Below, piece by piece: positions 1 to 7,102 of a DNA stretch of 11,821 bases. Made by a program: the position numbers and the translations under genes. The stretch covers positions 1 through 11,821 of the forward strand of contig JAIOPA010000243.1 in the NCBI GenBank assembly GCA_021414165.1. The letters run 5' to 3'. Numbering within the stretch: position 1 is the first letter of the stretch; each line of letters begins with the position of its first letter. The notes beneath the pieces are model-generated. The model did not search any database. It had not been told where the DNA came from and was given only the letters and a program-made list of their open reading frames with translations. This stretch comes from Candidatus Eiseniibacteriota bacterium (GTDB taxonomy: Bacteria > Eisenbacteria > RBG-16-71-46).

Positions 1-192
1 GCCAGCGGGCTCGGCGTCACGCCGCACGCGCTGCGCCATTCGTTCGCCAGTCATCTGCTGGATGCGGGCGCCGACCTGCGCGCCATCCAGGAGCTCCTGG
101 GCCATGCGTCGCTCGCGAGCACGCAGGTCTATACCCATGTCTCCCGCACGCGCCTCAAGCAGGCGTATGAACAGGCCCATCCTCGTGCGTGA
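1..192 (+). CDS. Xer-type tyrosine recombinase, C-terminal fragment (cut by window start)
   Basis: The last 63 codons of a site-specific tyrosine recombinase read in frame from base 1 to a TGA at 190-192. They contain the catalytic box HALRHSFASHLL (the Arg and His of the H-x-L-R-H motif), then LGHASLASTQVYTHVS, which carries the second conserved His and the nucleophilic Tyr. This is the typical C-terminus of XerC/XerD-family enzymes, which resolve chromosome dimers at dif sites. The N-terminal core-binding domain and the first catalytic Arg lie outside the window. The last 26 nt overlap the start of the following lipoprotein gene, which suggests translational coupling. XerC cannot be told from XerD, or from another integrase paralog, with this fragment. 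A second Xer gene begins at the other end of the window. Confidence 0.9.
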   Translation, partial: ASGLGVTPHALRHSFASHLLDAGADLRAIQELLGHASLASTQVYTHVSRTRLKQAYEQAHPRA

Positions 193-1240
193 TCTCCTCC
201 GGTTCCTGAAGCTCGCGTGCTCCGGCGCGCTCGTGCTGGTGTTGGCCGGCTGTGCCCGCAAGATGCCGCCCTCGGGTGGTCCGCCGGATCTCATCGAGCC
301 CACCATCGTGAGCGTGATCCCGGACTCGGGCTCGACCGCGGTCGATCGCACGGGCGCGATCACCATCGAGTTCAGCGAGGGCATGGACCCGCGCAGCACG
401 CTTGCCTCGGTCGAGATCGCACCGCGGCTCGACTGGAAGGCGCGGCGCTGGAGCGGCCGCAAGCTGCAGCTGATCCCGGCCGCGCCTCTGCGCGAGAACC
501 AGACCTACACCGTGTTCGTGGGCGGCGATGCGCGCGACTGGCATGGCAACCGTTTGAAGTCCGGTCGCACCGTGCCGTTCACCACCGCCATCGAGTTCCC
601 GCCGGGCATCATCGCGGGCAAGATCATCGCTAAGGGCTTCCCGGCCATCGGCACCTATCTCTGGTGCTATCCCGACACCGTGGCACCGGACAGCACGGGG
701 CGTGATTTCGACGCCGTGGGCGTGGCCGATGACCGCGGTGATTTCCGGATCACCGGCCTCGATGTGCCCGGGCGCTACCGGCTGTGGGCGTTCGCGGATC
801 TCAACCACAACCACTCGTTCGAGCCGAGCACCGACCTGCTGGCGCCGGCTGACACCACGTTCGAACTGTCGTTGAAGAGCGCGGTCGCCACGGGCCTCGA
901 ACTGCACGTCACGAACCCGCGCGCGCCGGGCCGCGTGAAGGGCACCGTGCTCGACACGCTCAAGGACGATCGCGGTTCGATCCGGCTCATCGTGCAGTCG
1001 TTCGCCGACACCACGCGCCGGCTGCTCTACGACCTCGAGTCGAGCGGCGCCTACGACCTGCAGTGGGAGCCGGGCCGCTATCGCGTGCGCGCGATCCGCG
1101 ACTTCGACCGCAACAAGATCTGGAAGCGCGACGAGGAGCCGGCGAGCAACGAGATCGAGATCACGGTGGAGCCGGGTGGTGAACTCACGCTGCCGGTGTT
1201 CGTGCTGGTGCGTCCGGTGCCGGCGGAGACCAAGCCGTGA
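167..1240 (+). CDS. Secreted lipoprotein with Big_5 Ig-like domain
   Basis: A predicted 357-residue lipoprotein. A basic N-terminus and hydrophobic stretch end in the lipobox V-L-A-G-C, so Cys29 would be lipidated. The mature protein begins with a P-S-G-G-P-P-D segment, then a bacterial Ig-like domain of the Big_5 (SbsA-like) type at about residues 38-142 (key segments IEFSEGMDP and YTVFVGG). Downstream are two similar beta-sandwich stretches. Each has a P-G-x-Y-R turn followed by an acidic Asn-rich loop (ADLNHNHSFEP near 210-220, RDFDRNKIWKRDEEP near 311-325) that looks like a calcium-binding loop. Proteins of this layout are common in Bacteroidota and relatives and have no firm function. 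The ATG at 167 gives a normal signal peptide and overlaps the xer gene by 26 nt; a GTG at 185 is a possible alternative. The TGA overlaps the dapF start. Surface or periplasmic location is inferred. Confidence 0.85.
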   Translation: MNRPILVRDLLRFLKLACSGALVLVLAGCARKMPPSGGPPDLIEPTIVSVIPDSGSTAVDRTGAITIEFSEGMDPRSTLASVEIAPRLDWKARRWSGRKLQLIPAAPLRENQTYTVFVGGDARDWHGNRLKSGRTVPFTTAIEFPPGIIAGKIIAKGFPAIGTYLWCYPDTVAPDSTGRDFDAVGVADDRGDFRITGLDVPGRYRLWAFADLNHNHSFEPSTDLLAPADTTFELSLKSAVATGLELHVTNPRAPGRVKGTVLDTLKDDRGSIRLIVQSFADTTRRLLYDLESSGAYDLQWEPGRYRVRAIRDFDRNKIWKRDEEPASNEIEITVEPGGELTLPVFVLVRPVPAETKP

Positions 1241-2046
1241 GGTTCGGCTTCCGCAAGATGCACGGCGCAGGCAACGACTTCGTGGTGATCGATCACCGCG
1301 AGCCGTTCCTGCCGGCCGACTCGCGCGCGTTCCTGGAGCGGCTGTGTGACCGCCGCCGCGGCATCGGCGCCGACGGCGTGCTGCTACTGGAACGCTCCGA
1401 CGAGTTCGATTTCAAGATGCGCTACTTCAACTCCGACGGCGGGCTCGCCGACTTCTGCGGCAATGGCGCACGCTGCATTGCGCGCTTCGCCCTGTCGTTG
1501 GGCCTGGGCTCGGATGGCGAGGTGCGCTTCGAGACCGGCGCCGGCATCAAGAGCGCCGTGCCGCGCCCCGGCGGGCTCATCGCGCTGCACTTCGGCTTCG
1601 TGGCCTCGGGTGCGCACGTCGCGGTGGACGCCTGCGGCCGCACGTTCCAGGGCCGCCATATCGTCGCGGGTGTGCCGCATCTGGTGCTGCCGGTCGAAGG
1701 ATTGTCGGCGATCCCGTTCAGCACCTGGTCGCCGCCGCTGCGCGCGCACGAAAGCCTTGGAGCCGCGGGCGCCAACGTGGATTATGTGGAGCGTCGTGCC
1801 GATGGCCGGGTGGCCATGCGCACGTGGGAGCGTGGGGTCGAGGGCGAGACGCTGGCCTGTGGCAGCGGCGCGATCGCCACCGCGATCTGGGCGCTCGAAG
1901 AGGGTGGACTCGCGGCACCGGTCACGGTGCGCACGGCGGGTGGGGATGATCTGGTGATCGAGGCGGCCGCGGTCCAGAGCGGGCATGATGTCGTGCTGGT
2001 CGGACCGGCGGTGACGGTGTGCACAGGGGAGTGGCTCGAGTCGTAG
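1237..2046 (+). CDS. dapF: Diaminopimelate epimerase DapF
   Basis: Cofactor-independent racemase that converts LL-diaminopimelate to meso-diaminopimelate, the direct precursor of lysine and of the peptidoglycan cross-link residue; cytoplasmic. The 269-residue length is normal for the family. The N-terminal signature KMHGAGNDF is intact. The two catalytic cysteines are in their usual motifs: Cys74 in NSDGG...DFCGNGARC and Cys208 in GETLACGSGA. Both halves of the pseudo-symmetric fold are therefore complete. The start is GTG, overlapping the lipoprotein stop in a GTGA junction, with a GGAG at 1225-1228 eight bases upstream. It is followed 21 nt later by dapA. Nothing in the sequence suggests inactivation. 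Confidence 0.97.
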   Translation: MRFGFRKMHGAGNDFVVIDHREPFLPADSRAFLERLCDRRRGIGADGVLLLERSDEFDFKMRYFNSDGGLADFCGNGARCIARFALSLGLGSDGEVRFETGAGIKSAVPRPGGLIALHFGFVASGAHVAVDACGRTFQGRHIVAGVPHLVLPVEGLSAIPFSTWSPPLRAHESLGAAGANVDYVERRADGRVAMRTWERGVEGETLACGSGAIATAIWALEEGGLAAPVTVRTAGGDDLVIEAAAVQSGHDVVLVGPAVTVCTGEWLES

Positions 2047-2057
2047 CCGCAGCCCAT

Positions 2058-2063
2058 GGAGGG
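2058..2063 (+). promoter_or_regulatory. Ribosome binding site that decides the dapA start
   Basis: GGAGGG lies 4 nt before the ATG at 2068. An in-frame ATG at 2056 would place this motif inside the coding region and leave no ribosome binding site of its own. The protein from 2068 (MFKGLSVAMVTPF) also aligns end to end with the usual DapA N-terminus. Confidence 0.75.
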
Positions 2064-2067
2064 TGCG

Positions 2068-2958
2068 ATGTTCAAGGGTCTTTCGGTGGCGATGGTGACC
2101 CCGTTCCGCGGGGGCCAGATCGACTGGGCAGCGACCGAGAAGCTGGTCGAGCACCTGATCGCGGGCGGTGTGCAGGGCCTGGTCGTCTCGGGCTCCACGG
2201 GTGAAGCGGCCACCACGTCGGTCGAGGAGCGCCGCGAACTGTGGAAGTTCGTGAAGGAGCGCGCCAAGGGCCGCGTGTGGGTGGTGGCCGGTACGGGCAC
2301 CAACGACACCGCGGTGTCGATCGCACTCACCAAGGTCGCCGAGGACCTGGGCCTCGATGGCGCCATGGTCGTGACGCCGTTCTATAACAAGCCCACCGCC
2401 AAGGGACAGGCCGCGCACTTCGCGGCCGTGGCCAAGAGCACCAAGCTGCCGGTGATCCTGTACAACGTGCCGGGCCGCACGGGCACCAACACCACGCCCG
2501 ACGTGCTCGCCCTGGTGCACGACATCCCGAACATCAAGGCGGTCAAGGAAGCCTCGGGTAACCTCGACCAGATGGCGCAGGTGAAGACCAAGACCAAGCT
2601 CACGCTCATCTCGGGCGATGACTCGCTCACGCTGCCGGCGGCCTCGGTGGGTGGCGAGGGCATCATCTCGGTGGTCGGCCACGTGGTGCCGCGCGAGATG
2701 CGCCAGCTCACCGACCTGGCGATGGCCGGCAAGTACGCCGAGGCGCTGGTCGTGCATCAGAAGCTCATGCCCATGTTCCGCGCCGCGTTCCTGGAGTCGA
2801 ACCCGGGGCCGATCAAGTACCTGCTGTCCGAGATGGGCATCATGGCGAACGAGTTGCGCCTGCCGTTGGTGCCGATCGAGCCCGCGACCGAGAAGGCCGT
2901 GCTCGAGGCCGCGCGCGCCTGCAACGTGCCGTTGGCGGGTTCGGCGGCACGCGCATGA
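2068..2958 (+). CDS. dapA: 4-hydroxy-tetrahydrodipicolinate synthase DapA
   Basis: Class I aldolase that condenses pyruvate with aspartate semialdehyde, the first committed step to diaminopimelate and lysine. It has 296 residues in a (beta/alpha)8 barrel, close to the 292 of the E. coli enzyme. The Schiff-base lysine is Lys160 (KEASGN). Tyr132 and Arg137 (YNVPGRTG) and Tyr106 match E. coli Tyr133, Arg138 and Tyr107, a steady offset of one. The pyruvate-binding motif reads G-S-T-G-E, with Ser43 where most DapA proteins have Thr44; Ser is the residue found there in N-acetylneuraminate lyases. By the same offset, positions that bind the inhibitor lysine in E. coli (His53, His56, Glu84, Tyr106) are Val52, Arg55, Val83 and Phe105, so lysine feedback is probably weak or absent (inference). 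The neighbours dapF and dapB make DapA far more likely than another lyase of the superfamily. Confidence 0.95.
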   Translation: MFKGLSVAMVTPFRGGQIDWAATEKLVEHLIAGGVQGLVVSGSTGEAATTSVEERRELWKFVKERAKGRVWVVAGTGTNDTAVSIALTKVAEDLGLDGAMVVTPFYNKPTAKGQAAHFAAVAKSTKLPVILYNVPGRTGTNTTPDVLALVHDIPNIKAVKEASGNLDQMAQVKTKTKLTLISGDDSLTLPAASVGGEGIISVVGHVVPREMRQLTDLAMAGKYAEALVVHQKLMPMFRAAFLESNPGPIKYLLSEMGIMANELRLPLVPIEPATEKAVLEAARACNVPLAGSAARA

Positions 2959-3728
2959 TCCGCGTGGTCCTGAACGGCGCGGCCGGCCGCATGGGCCGTG
3001 CGGTCACGGCGGCGGCCGTGGGTGCGACCGATCTGTCGATCGCCGCCTGCGTCGACCGCACGCGCGGTGAGGGCGCGGGGCCGTGGTACACCGATCTGGG
3101 TGCGGCGGTGCAGCCTGGCGATGTGGTGGTGGACTTCAGCGGGCCCGAGGGCGCGCGCCAGGCCGCGGCGGTGTGTGCGGCGAACGGGGCCGCGCTCGTG
3201 ACCGGCTCCACCGGGTTGGCGGCGGCCGATGAGGCCGCGCTGGCCGATGCCGCTCGGCGCGTGGCCGTGCTGCGCGCGAACAACTTCAGCATCGGCGTTG
3301 CCGCATTGCGTGTGGCGTTGAAGGCCGCACTCGCGGCCGTGCCCGGCAGCTGGGACGTGGAGTTGGTGGAACGCCACCACCGGTTGAAGAAGGACAGCCC
3401 GTCGGGCACGGCGGTCACACTCGTGAACGATGTGCGCGCCGCACGAGGGCTCGCACCCGAGGCGGTGAAGCATGGTCGCGAGGGCCTGGTGGGCCCGCGG
3501 CCCGCAGCCGAGATCGGCGTGCATGCCGTGCGCGGTGGCACCTGGGTGGGCGACCACACCGTGCTGCTGGCCGGTGAGGGCGAGTGGCTGGAACTCCGGC
3601 ACGTGGCGCAGGACCGCGCCGCGTTCGCGCATGGCGCGCTCGCGGCCGTCCGATTCCTCGTGACGGCCGCGCCGGGTTCGTACACGCTGGAGGACGTGCT
3701 GAGCGGACCGGGACCGCGGAAGCACTGA
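2955..3728 (+). CDS. dapB: 4-hydroxy-tetrahydrodipicolinate reductase DapB
   Basis: NAD(P)H-dependent reductase that takes the DapA product to tetrahydrodipicolinate; cytoplasmic, normally a tetramer. It has 257 residues, slightly shorter than E. coli (273). The N-terminal nucleotide-binding loop is GAAGRMG, followed by VVVDFSGPEG and the GSTGL segment. The active-site signature ERHHRLKKDSPSGTA is intact: His141 and Lys145 correspond to E. coli His159 and Lys163. The C-terminal part (GTWVGDHTVLL, ELRHVAQDRAAFAHGAL) is typical of the family. The ATG overlaps the dapA stop in an ATGA junction, so DapA and DapB, consecutive enzymes of the pathway, are translationally coupled. dapD, dapL and lysA are not in the window, so the next step is encoded elsewhere. 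Confidence 0.97.
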   Translation: MIRVVLNGAAGRMGRAVTAAAVGATDLSIAACVDRTRGEGAGPWYTDLGAAVQPGDVVVDFSGPEGARQAAAVCAANGAALVTGSTGLAAADEAALADAARRVAVLRANNFSIGVAALRVALKAALAAVPGSWDVELVERHHRLKKDSPSGTAVTLVNDVRAARGLAPEAVKHGREGLVGPRPAAEIGVHAVRGGTWVGDHTVLLAGEGEWLELRHVAQDRAAFAHGALAAVRFLVTAAPGSYTLEDVLSGPGPRKH

Positions 3729-3751
3729 CCGACCCCGAACCCGGAGCCCTC

Positions 3752-6556
3752 ATGCGCCTCGCGCGCGGCATCGTGTGGTTGCTTCTCGCAGCGCTGGCGC
3801 TCGTCGCCGCGCCGCGCGCACGTGCCCAGTCGTTCGGCCACAACAAGGTGCACTACGAGTCGCTCGAGTGGCGTGTGCTCGAGACGCCGCACCTGCTCGT
3901 GCACTTCTACGCCGAGGAAGAGAGCCTCGCGCGTTCGCTGGCCGCGTTCGCCGAGAGCGTCACGGTCGAGTACGACGGCCGCTTCCACCTGAGCCCCAAG
4001 TCCAAGGTGCCGCTGCTGCTGTATTCGACGCACCACCTGTTCCAGCAGAGCAACGCCACATCGAGCATCCTGTCGGAGTCGGTCGGCGGGCTCACCGAAC
4101 TGATCAAGGGCCGCGTGCTCATCCCGCACAACGGCTCGTGGTCGCGGCTCGCGTGGGTGACGCGCCACGAGCTGGCGCACTGGTACATGCTGGTCAAGCT
4201 CAACACGGTCATGCGCGAGCACAAACGCGCTACCAACTGGCTGCCCGACCTGTGGTTCACGGAGGGCTTCGCCGAGTACCTGGGCACCACGTGGGACGAA
4301 GAGGCCGAGGGCCTGCTGCGCGACATGGTGCTGTCGCGCACCGCGTACCCGCTCACCCAGAGCGAGCCGATCACCGGCAGCGTCATGATGTACAAGGAGG
4401 GCCAGAGCTTCCTGCTGTGGCTGGCCGAGCGCTACGGCGATGCGCGCATCTTCGACCTGTTCGAGAACGCCTGGCAGGCCGACGACTTCTCGACCGCCTA
4501 CCGGATCACGTTCGGGCGGAAGCTCGAGGACGATGACCGCGAGTGGTTCGAGGGCATCCAGAAGCGCTACTTCCCGGTCGTGGCCGACGCACGCCGTGCA
4601 CGTGAAGTGGCGCGCCCGTGGCGGCAGCCCAGCCGTTTCAATCTGGCACCGCGCGCGTTGGCGCCCGCCACGCCCGGCGACACCGCGCTGTCGTTCTGCT
4701 GGTTCGAGGTGGGTGAGGGCTCGATCGATCTGGTGGTGAGTGAGCCGGTGCGCGATTCGCTGCGGCGCGAACGCCGGTTGTTGCGAGGCGGCGCGAGTGC
4801 CGCGTTCGAGTCGTTCCATCTGTTCCAGAACCGTCCCGCCACCTCGGCCTGCGGGCTGATCGCGCTCACCGCCAAGCGCGGCGGCCGAGACGCGCTCTAC
4901 CTGATCGATCCCAAGGACGGCCGCATCGTGCGGCGCGTGTTGTTCCCGCAGCTGGTGGCGGTGCACGACCCGGCGCTCGCGGCCGACGGCCGCTCCGTGA
5001 TCTTCGCCGCGCAGTCCTACGACGGCGATCAGGATCTGTACCGCGTCTCGTGGCGAGACGGCGAGCCCGAGAAGCTCGAGCGCCTCACGCGCGATGGCTA
5101 CGACGACGTGGAGCCCACGATCTCGCCCGATGGCCGCTGGGTGGCATGGGCCTCGGACCGAGGCGATCTGGCCGGGCGCTACTCGCTCTGGCGCATGTCG
5201 CTCGCCGGTGGTGCGCCCGAGCCCGTGAGCCGCCCCAAGAGCGGCGACGACCGCCAGCCGGCCTACTCGCCCGATGGCGCGTGGCTGGCGTACCGCTCGA
5301 CACGTGGCGGCACGAGTGATCTGTGGGTGCGTCCCGCAGAGCCCTCGTACGAGGCGCGCCGTGTGACGCGCCTGCAGGGTCTGGCGAGCGATCCCGACTG
5401 GCTGCCCGATGGCAGGGGGCTGCTGTTCACCGCCCAGGAGGCGGTCACGTTCCGCACGTGGTCGATCGCGTTCGCGCCGGATTCGCTCTCGGCCGAGTCC
5501 GAGGCCGAGCCCACGCGTGAGCCCGTGCTGCCCACGCTCGCGCACCAGGAGACCGCACAGGAGTACCGCCGCCGGCTGGGGCTCGACATCATCCAGAACG
5601 GCGTGTCGTTCGATCCCGGCTTCAACGGCCAGAGCGGCTACGGCCAGATCGCGGTGAGCGATCTGTTGGGCAACGAGCAGTTCATGCTCACGCTGGCCAA
5701 CGACTCCGAGAACTTCGGTAACTTCTGGGACGGCTGGGAGGGTGGGCTCACGTACCTGAACCAGTCCAAGCGGTTGAACTATGGCCTCGGCGTGTTCCGG
5801 CTCACGCGGCTCTACGACCCCGACTTCGATCTCGTGCGGCGCGAGAAGCGCCTGGGCATGGTGGGCGTGGTGAGCTACCCGTTGAGCCTGTTCACGCGCA
5901 TCGAGGGCTCGGTGCAGGTACGCCACGCCACGAATCACCTGTTGCGCCGGGGCGGCACGCGCACGGTGGACCTGGTGAGCAACTTCGTGAGCTTCGTGCA
6001 CGATGACTCGCGATGGTGGTGGGACGGTCCCACCGGCGGCTCGCGCCTGAACCTCACCGCGGGCTTCACGCGTGACATGACGAGCGGCGTGGCCGACTAC
6101 GGCACGCTCCTGGCCGAGGTGCGGCACTACCGCCAGCCGTTCCGCCGCGTGGTGCTGGCCGGCCGCGCACAGTGGCTGCAGAGCTTCGGCAGCGATGCGC
6201 AGAAGAGCTATCTGGGCGGCCCCATGCGTCTGCGCATCGACCAGCGCCGCGTGATCTCGGGCCTGCAGTTGGTGAACACCCAGGTCGAGGCGCGCTTCCC
6301 GGTGCTGCGTGGCATCGTGCTCGCCGTGCCTGCGCCATGGCAGCTGCCCACACTGCACGTCGCGCTGTTCGCCGACGCCGCATGGGCGAGCGGCGAGGAG
6401 AACCGCGACCGCGTCGCCGACGGCGGCTTCGCGCTCTATCTGGGCGGCGGCTTCTTCCCACAGTTCCGCTGGAACTGGGTGTGGCGCTCCGACGACTTCA
6501 AGCACCTCACGTCACCCAAGCCCACCACGTTCTTCACGCTCGACTTCGGCTTCTAG
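3752..6556 (+). CDS. Secreted zinc-peptidase-like / beta-propeller / outer-membrane barrel fusion
   Basis: A 934-residue exported protein with three parts. A signal peptide ends at A-R-A|Q (Ala25/Gln26). Residues about 30-270 form a gluzincin-like metallopeptidase domain of the Peptidase_MA type: HELAH at 139-143 and WFTEGFAEY at 168-176, where Glu171 would be the third zinc ligand. Residues about 290-590 carry TolB/PD40-like propeller repeats (LAADGRS, ISPDGRW, YSPDGAW, LPDGRG, each followed by an aromatic strand and a D/S-L-W/Y-R segment). Residues about 610-934 alternate polar and hydrophobic residues with many aromatics and end in Phe (TLDFGF), as outer-membrane barrels do. The segment YLGGPMRLR (820-828) recalls the loop-6 region of Omp85-type barrels but lacks the usual R-G-F/Y. 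The ATG at 3752 has a GGAG seven bases upstream and gives the signal peptide. It follows dapB by 23 nt. The substrate is unknown; peptidase activity is inferred only from the motifs. Confidence 0.85.
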   Translation: MRLARGIVWLLLAALALVAAPRARAQSFGHNKVHYESLEWRVLETPHLLVHFYAEEESLARSLAAFAESVTVEYDGRFHLSPKSKVPLLLYSTHHLFQQSNATSSILSESVGGLTELIKGRVLIPHNGSWSRLAWVTRHELAHWYMLVKLNTVMREHKRATNWLPDLWFTEGFAEYLGTTWDEEAEGLLRDMVLSRTAYPLTQSEPITGSVMMYKEGQSFLLWLAERYGDARIFDLFENAWQADDFSTAYRITFGRKLEDDDREWFEGIQKRYFPVVADARRAREVARPWRQPSRFNLAPRALAPATPGDTALSFCWFEVGEGSIDLVVSEPVRDSLRRERRLLRGGASAAFESFHLFQNRPATSACGLIALTAKRGGRDALYLIDPKDGRIVRRVLFPQLVAVHDPALAADGRSVIFAAQSYDGDQDLYRVSWRDGEPEKLERLTRDGYDDVEPTISPDGRWVAWASDRGDLAGRYSLWRMSLAGGAPEPVSRPKSGDDRQPAYSPDGAWLAYRSTRGGTSDLWVRPAEPSYEARRVTRLQGLASDPDWLPDGRGLLFTAQEAVTFRTWSIAFAPDSLSAESEAEPTREPVLPTLAHQETAQEYRRRLGLDIIQNGVSFDPGFNGQSGYGQIAVSDLLGNEQFMLTLANDSENFGNFWDGWEGGLTYLNQSKRLNYGLGVFRLTRLYDPDFDLVRREKRLGMVGVVSYPLSLFTRIEGSVQVRHATNHLLRRGGTRTVDLVSNFVSFVHDDSRWWWDGPTGGSRLNLTAGFTRDMTSGVADYGTLLAEVRHYRQPFRRVVLAGRAQWLQSFGSDAQKSYLGGPMRLRIDQRRVISGLQLVNTQVEARFPVLRGIVLAVPAPWQLPTLHVALFADAAWASGEENRDRVADGGFALYLGGGFFPQFRWNWVWRSDDFKHLTSPKPTTFFTLDFGF

Positions 6557-6590
6557 CCGCAGCGACTCAAGTGCCTGTGGGCGATCCGTC

Positions 6591-6611
6591 TGAGCGGCGA
6601 ACGCCGGCTCA
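6591..6611. terminator. Possible terminator hairpin between convergent genes
   Basis: An imperfect inverted repeat: TGAGC pairs with GCTCA and GGC with GCC, with one bulged G and a GAAC loop. It sits between the plus-strand fusion gene (stop 6556) and the minus-strand gene ending at 6609, and it includes that gene's stop codon. There is no T-tract on either side, so a factor-independent terminator is not proven. In such GC-rich DNA a stem of this size could arise by chance. Confidence 0.3.
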
Positions 6612-7079
6612 GTGGGGTGGAGCCGCACCCGAAGCGCCCACCGGGGGCACGACCGCGGCCGGACCGCTCCCCAGGATGGGTCCGATGCCGGACAGATCCG
6701 GCTTGATCGAGCTGTGGATCACCAAGTAGATCAGGAGCGCGGCCAGGGCCACCCCGATCACGGGAAGCAAGCTCGGGGCGGGTCTGTGCGCGGGTGCGCC
6801 TGCGGTGCCCAGTCCGGCTGCCGTGGTCGTATCGGCCGCGCGCGCCGCGCCGCATTCCACCGATAGCCGCTCGACGTAGGCGCGCTCGCTCGCGGTCCAC
6901 GACTCGGCGGGGCGGGCCTTCAGGGTCACGAAGAGCGAGTCGTCACATGGCGAGGTGGCCAGTGCAAGGATCCCCGGCGGAGCCTCGACCAGGAACTGCT
7001 CCACACCATGCAACCGCTGCGCGTGCGCACCCGTCACCGTGAGGAGCAGCAGGAGCACCAGCGTCGTGAGGACCTTCAT
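6609..7079 (-). CDS. Secreted single-pass membrane protein with SPCDDS motif, paralog B
   Basis: A 156-residue protein I do not recognise. It has a signal peptide (MKVLTTLVLLLLL, predicted cut A-H-A|Q at residue 20). A short extracytoplasmic domain at about 21-80 holds SPCDDSLFVTL with Cys45 and a second Cys at 76 in V-E-C-G. Then come an Ala/Pro/Thr-rich linker (80-103), a hydrophobic helix at about 104-121 (LLPVIGVALAALLIYLVI) and a Gly/Pro-rich tail. The two cysteines could form a disulfide. It is clearly homologous to the gene directly upstream (7549-7103): same order of parts, the same SPCDDS-x-FV-x-L block and identical Cys spacing. The ATG at 7079 is preferred over an in-frame GTG at 7094 because the GGAG motif lies between them. 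The gap to the upstream paralog is 23 nt, so they should be co-transcribed. Confidence 0.75.
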   Translation of the reverse strand: MKVLTTLVLLLLLTVTGAHAQRLHGVEQFLVEAPPGILALATSPCDDSLFVTLKARPAESWTASERAYVERLSVECGAARAADTTTAAGLGTAGAPAHRPAPSLLPVIGVALAALLIYLVIHSSIKPDLSGIGPILGSGPAAVVPPVGASGAAPPH

Positions 7080-7102
7080 CGGGAAGCGCTCCACGCGGTG
7101 GC

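Noticed and set aside
62..166. N-terminal extension of the lipoprotein gene into xer
   Set aside because: The added residues are Arg/Ser/Ala-rich, out of frame with xer catalytic motifs, and would bury the signal peptide. Starting at 167 gives a proper lipoprotein.
2044..2053. The 10-mer TAGCCGCAGC occurs after both the dapF stop and the fusion gene stop (6554)
   Set aside because: Shared 10-mers of this composition are expected by chance in about 12 kb of GC-rich DNA, and the flanking bases do not match.
1384..2757. A 457-codon minus-strand open frame opposite dapF and dapA
   Set aside because: Both plus-strand genes are certain from their catalytic motifs, and the antisense reading spans their boundary without any family feature.
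2840..6505. A 1221-codon open frame on the minus strand opposite dapB and the fusion gene
   Set aside because: Over the fusion gene its codons are exact reverse complements of the plus codons, so a stop needs TTA, CTA or TCA codons, which are rare at this GC content. The translation is compositionally odd (His, Arg, Ala, Gln) and has no recognisable motif, whereas the plus strand has clear domains.
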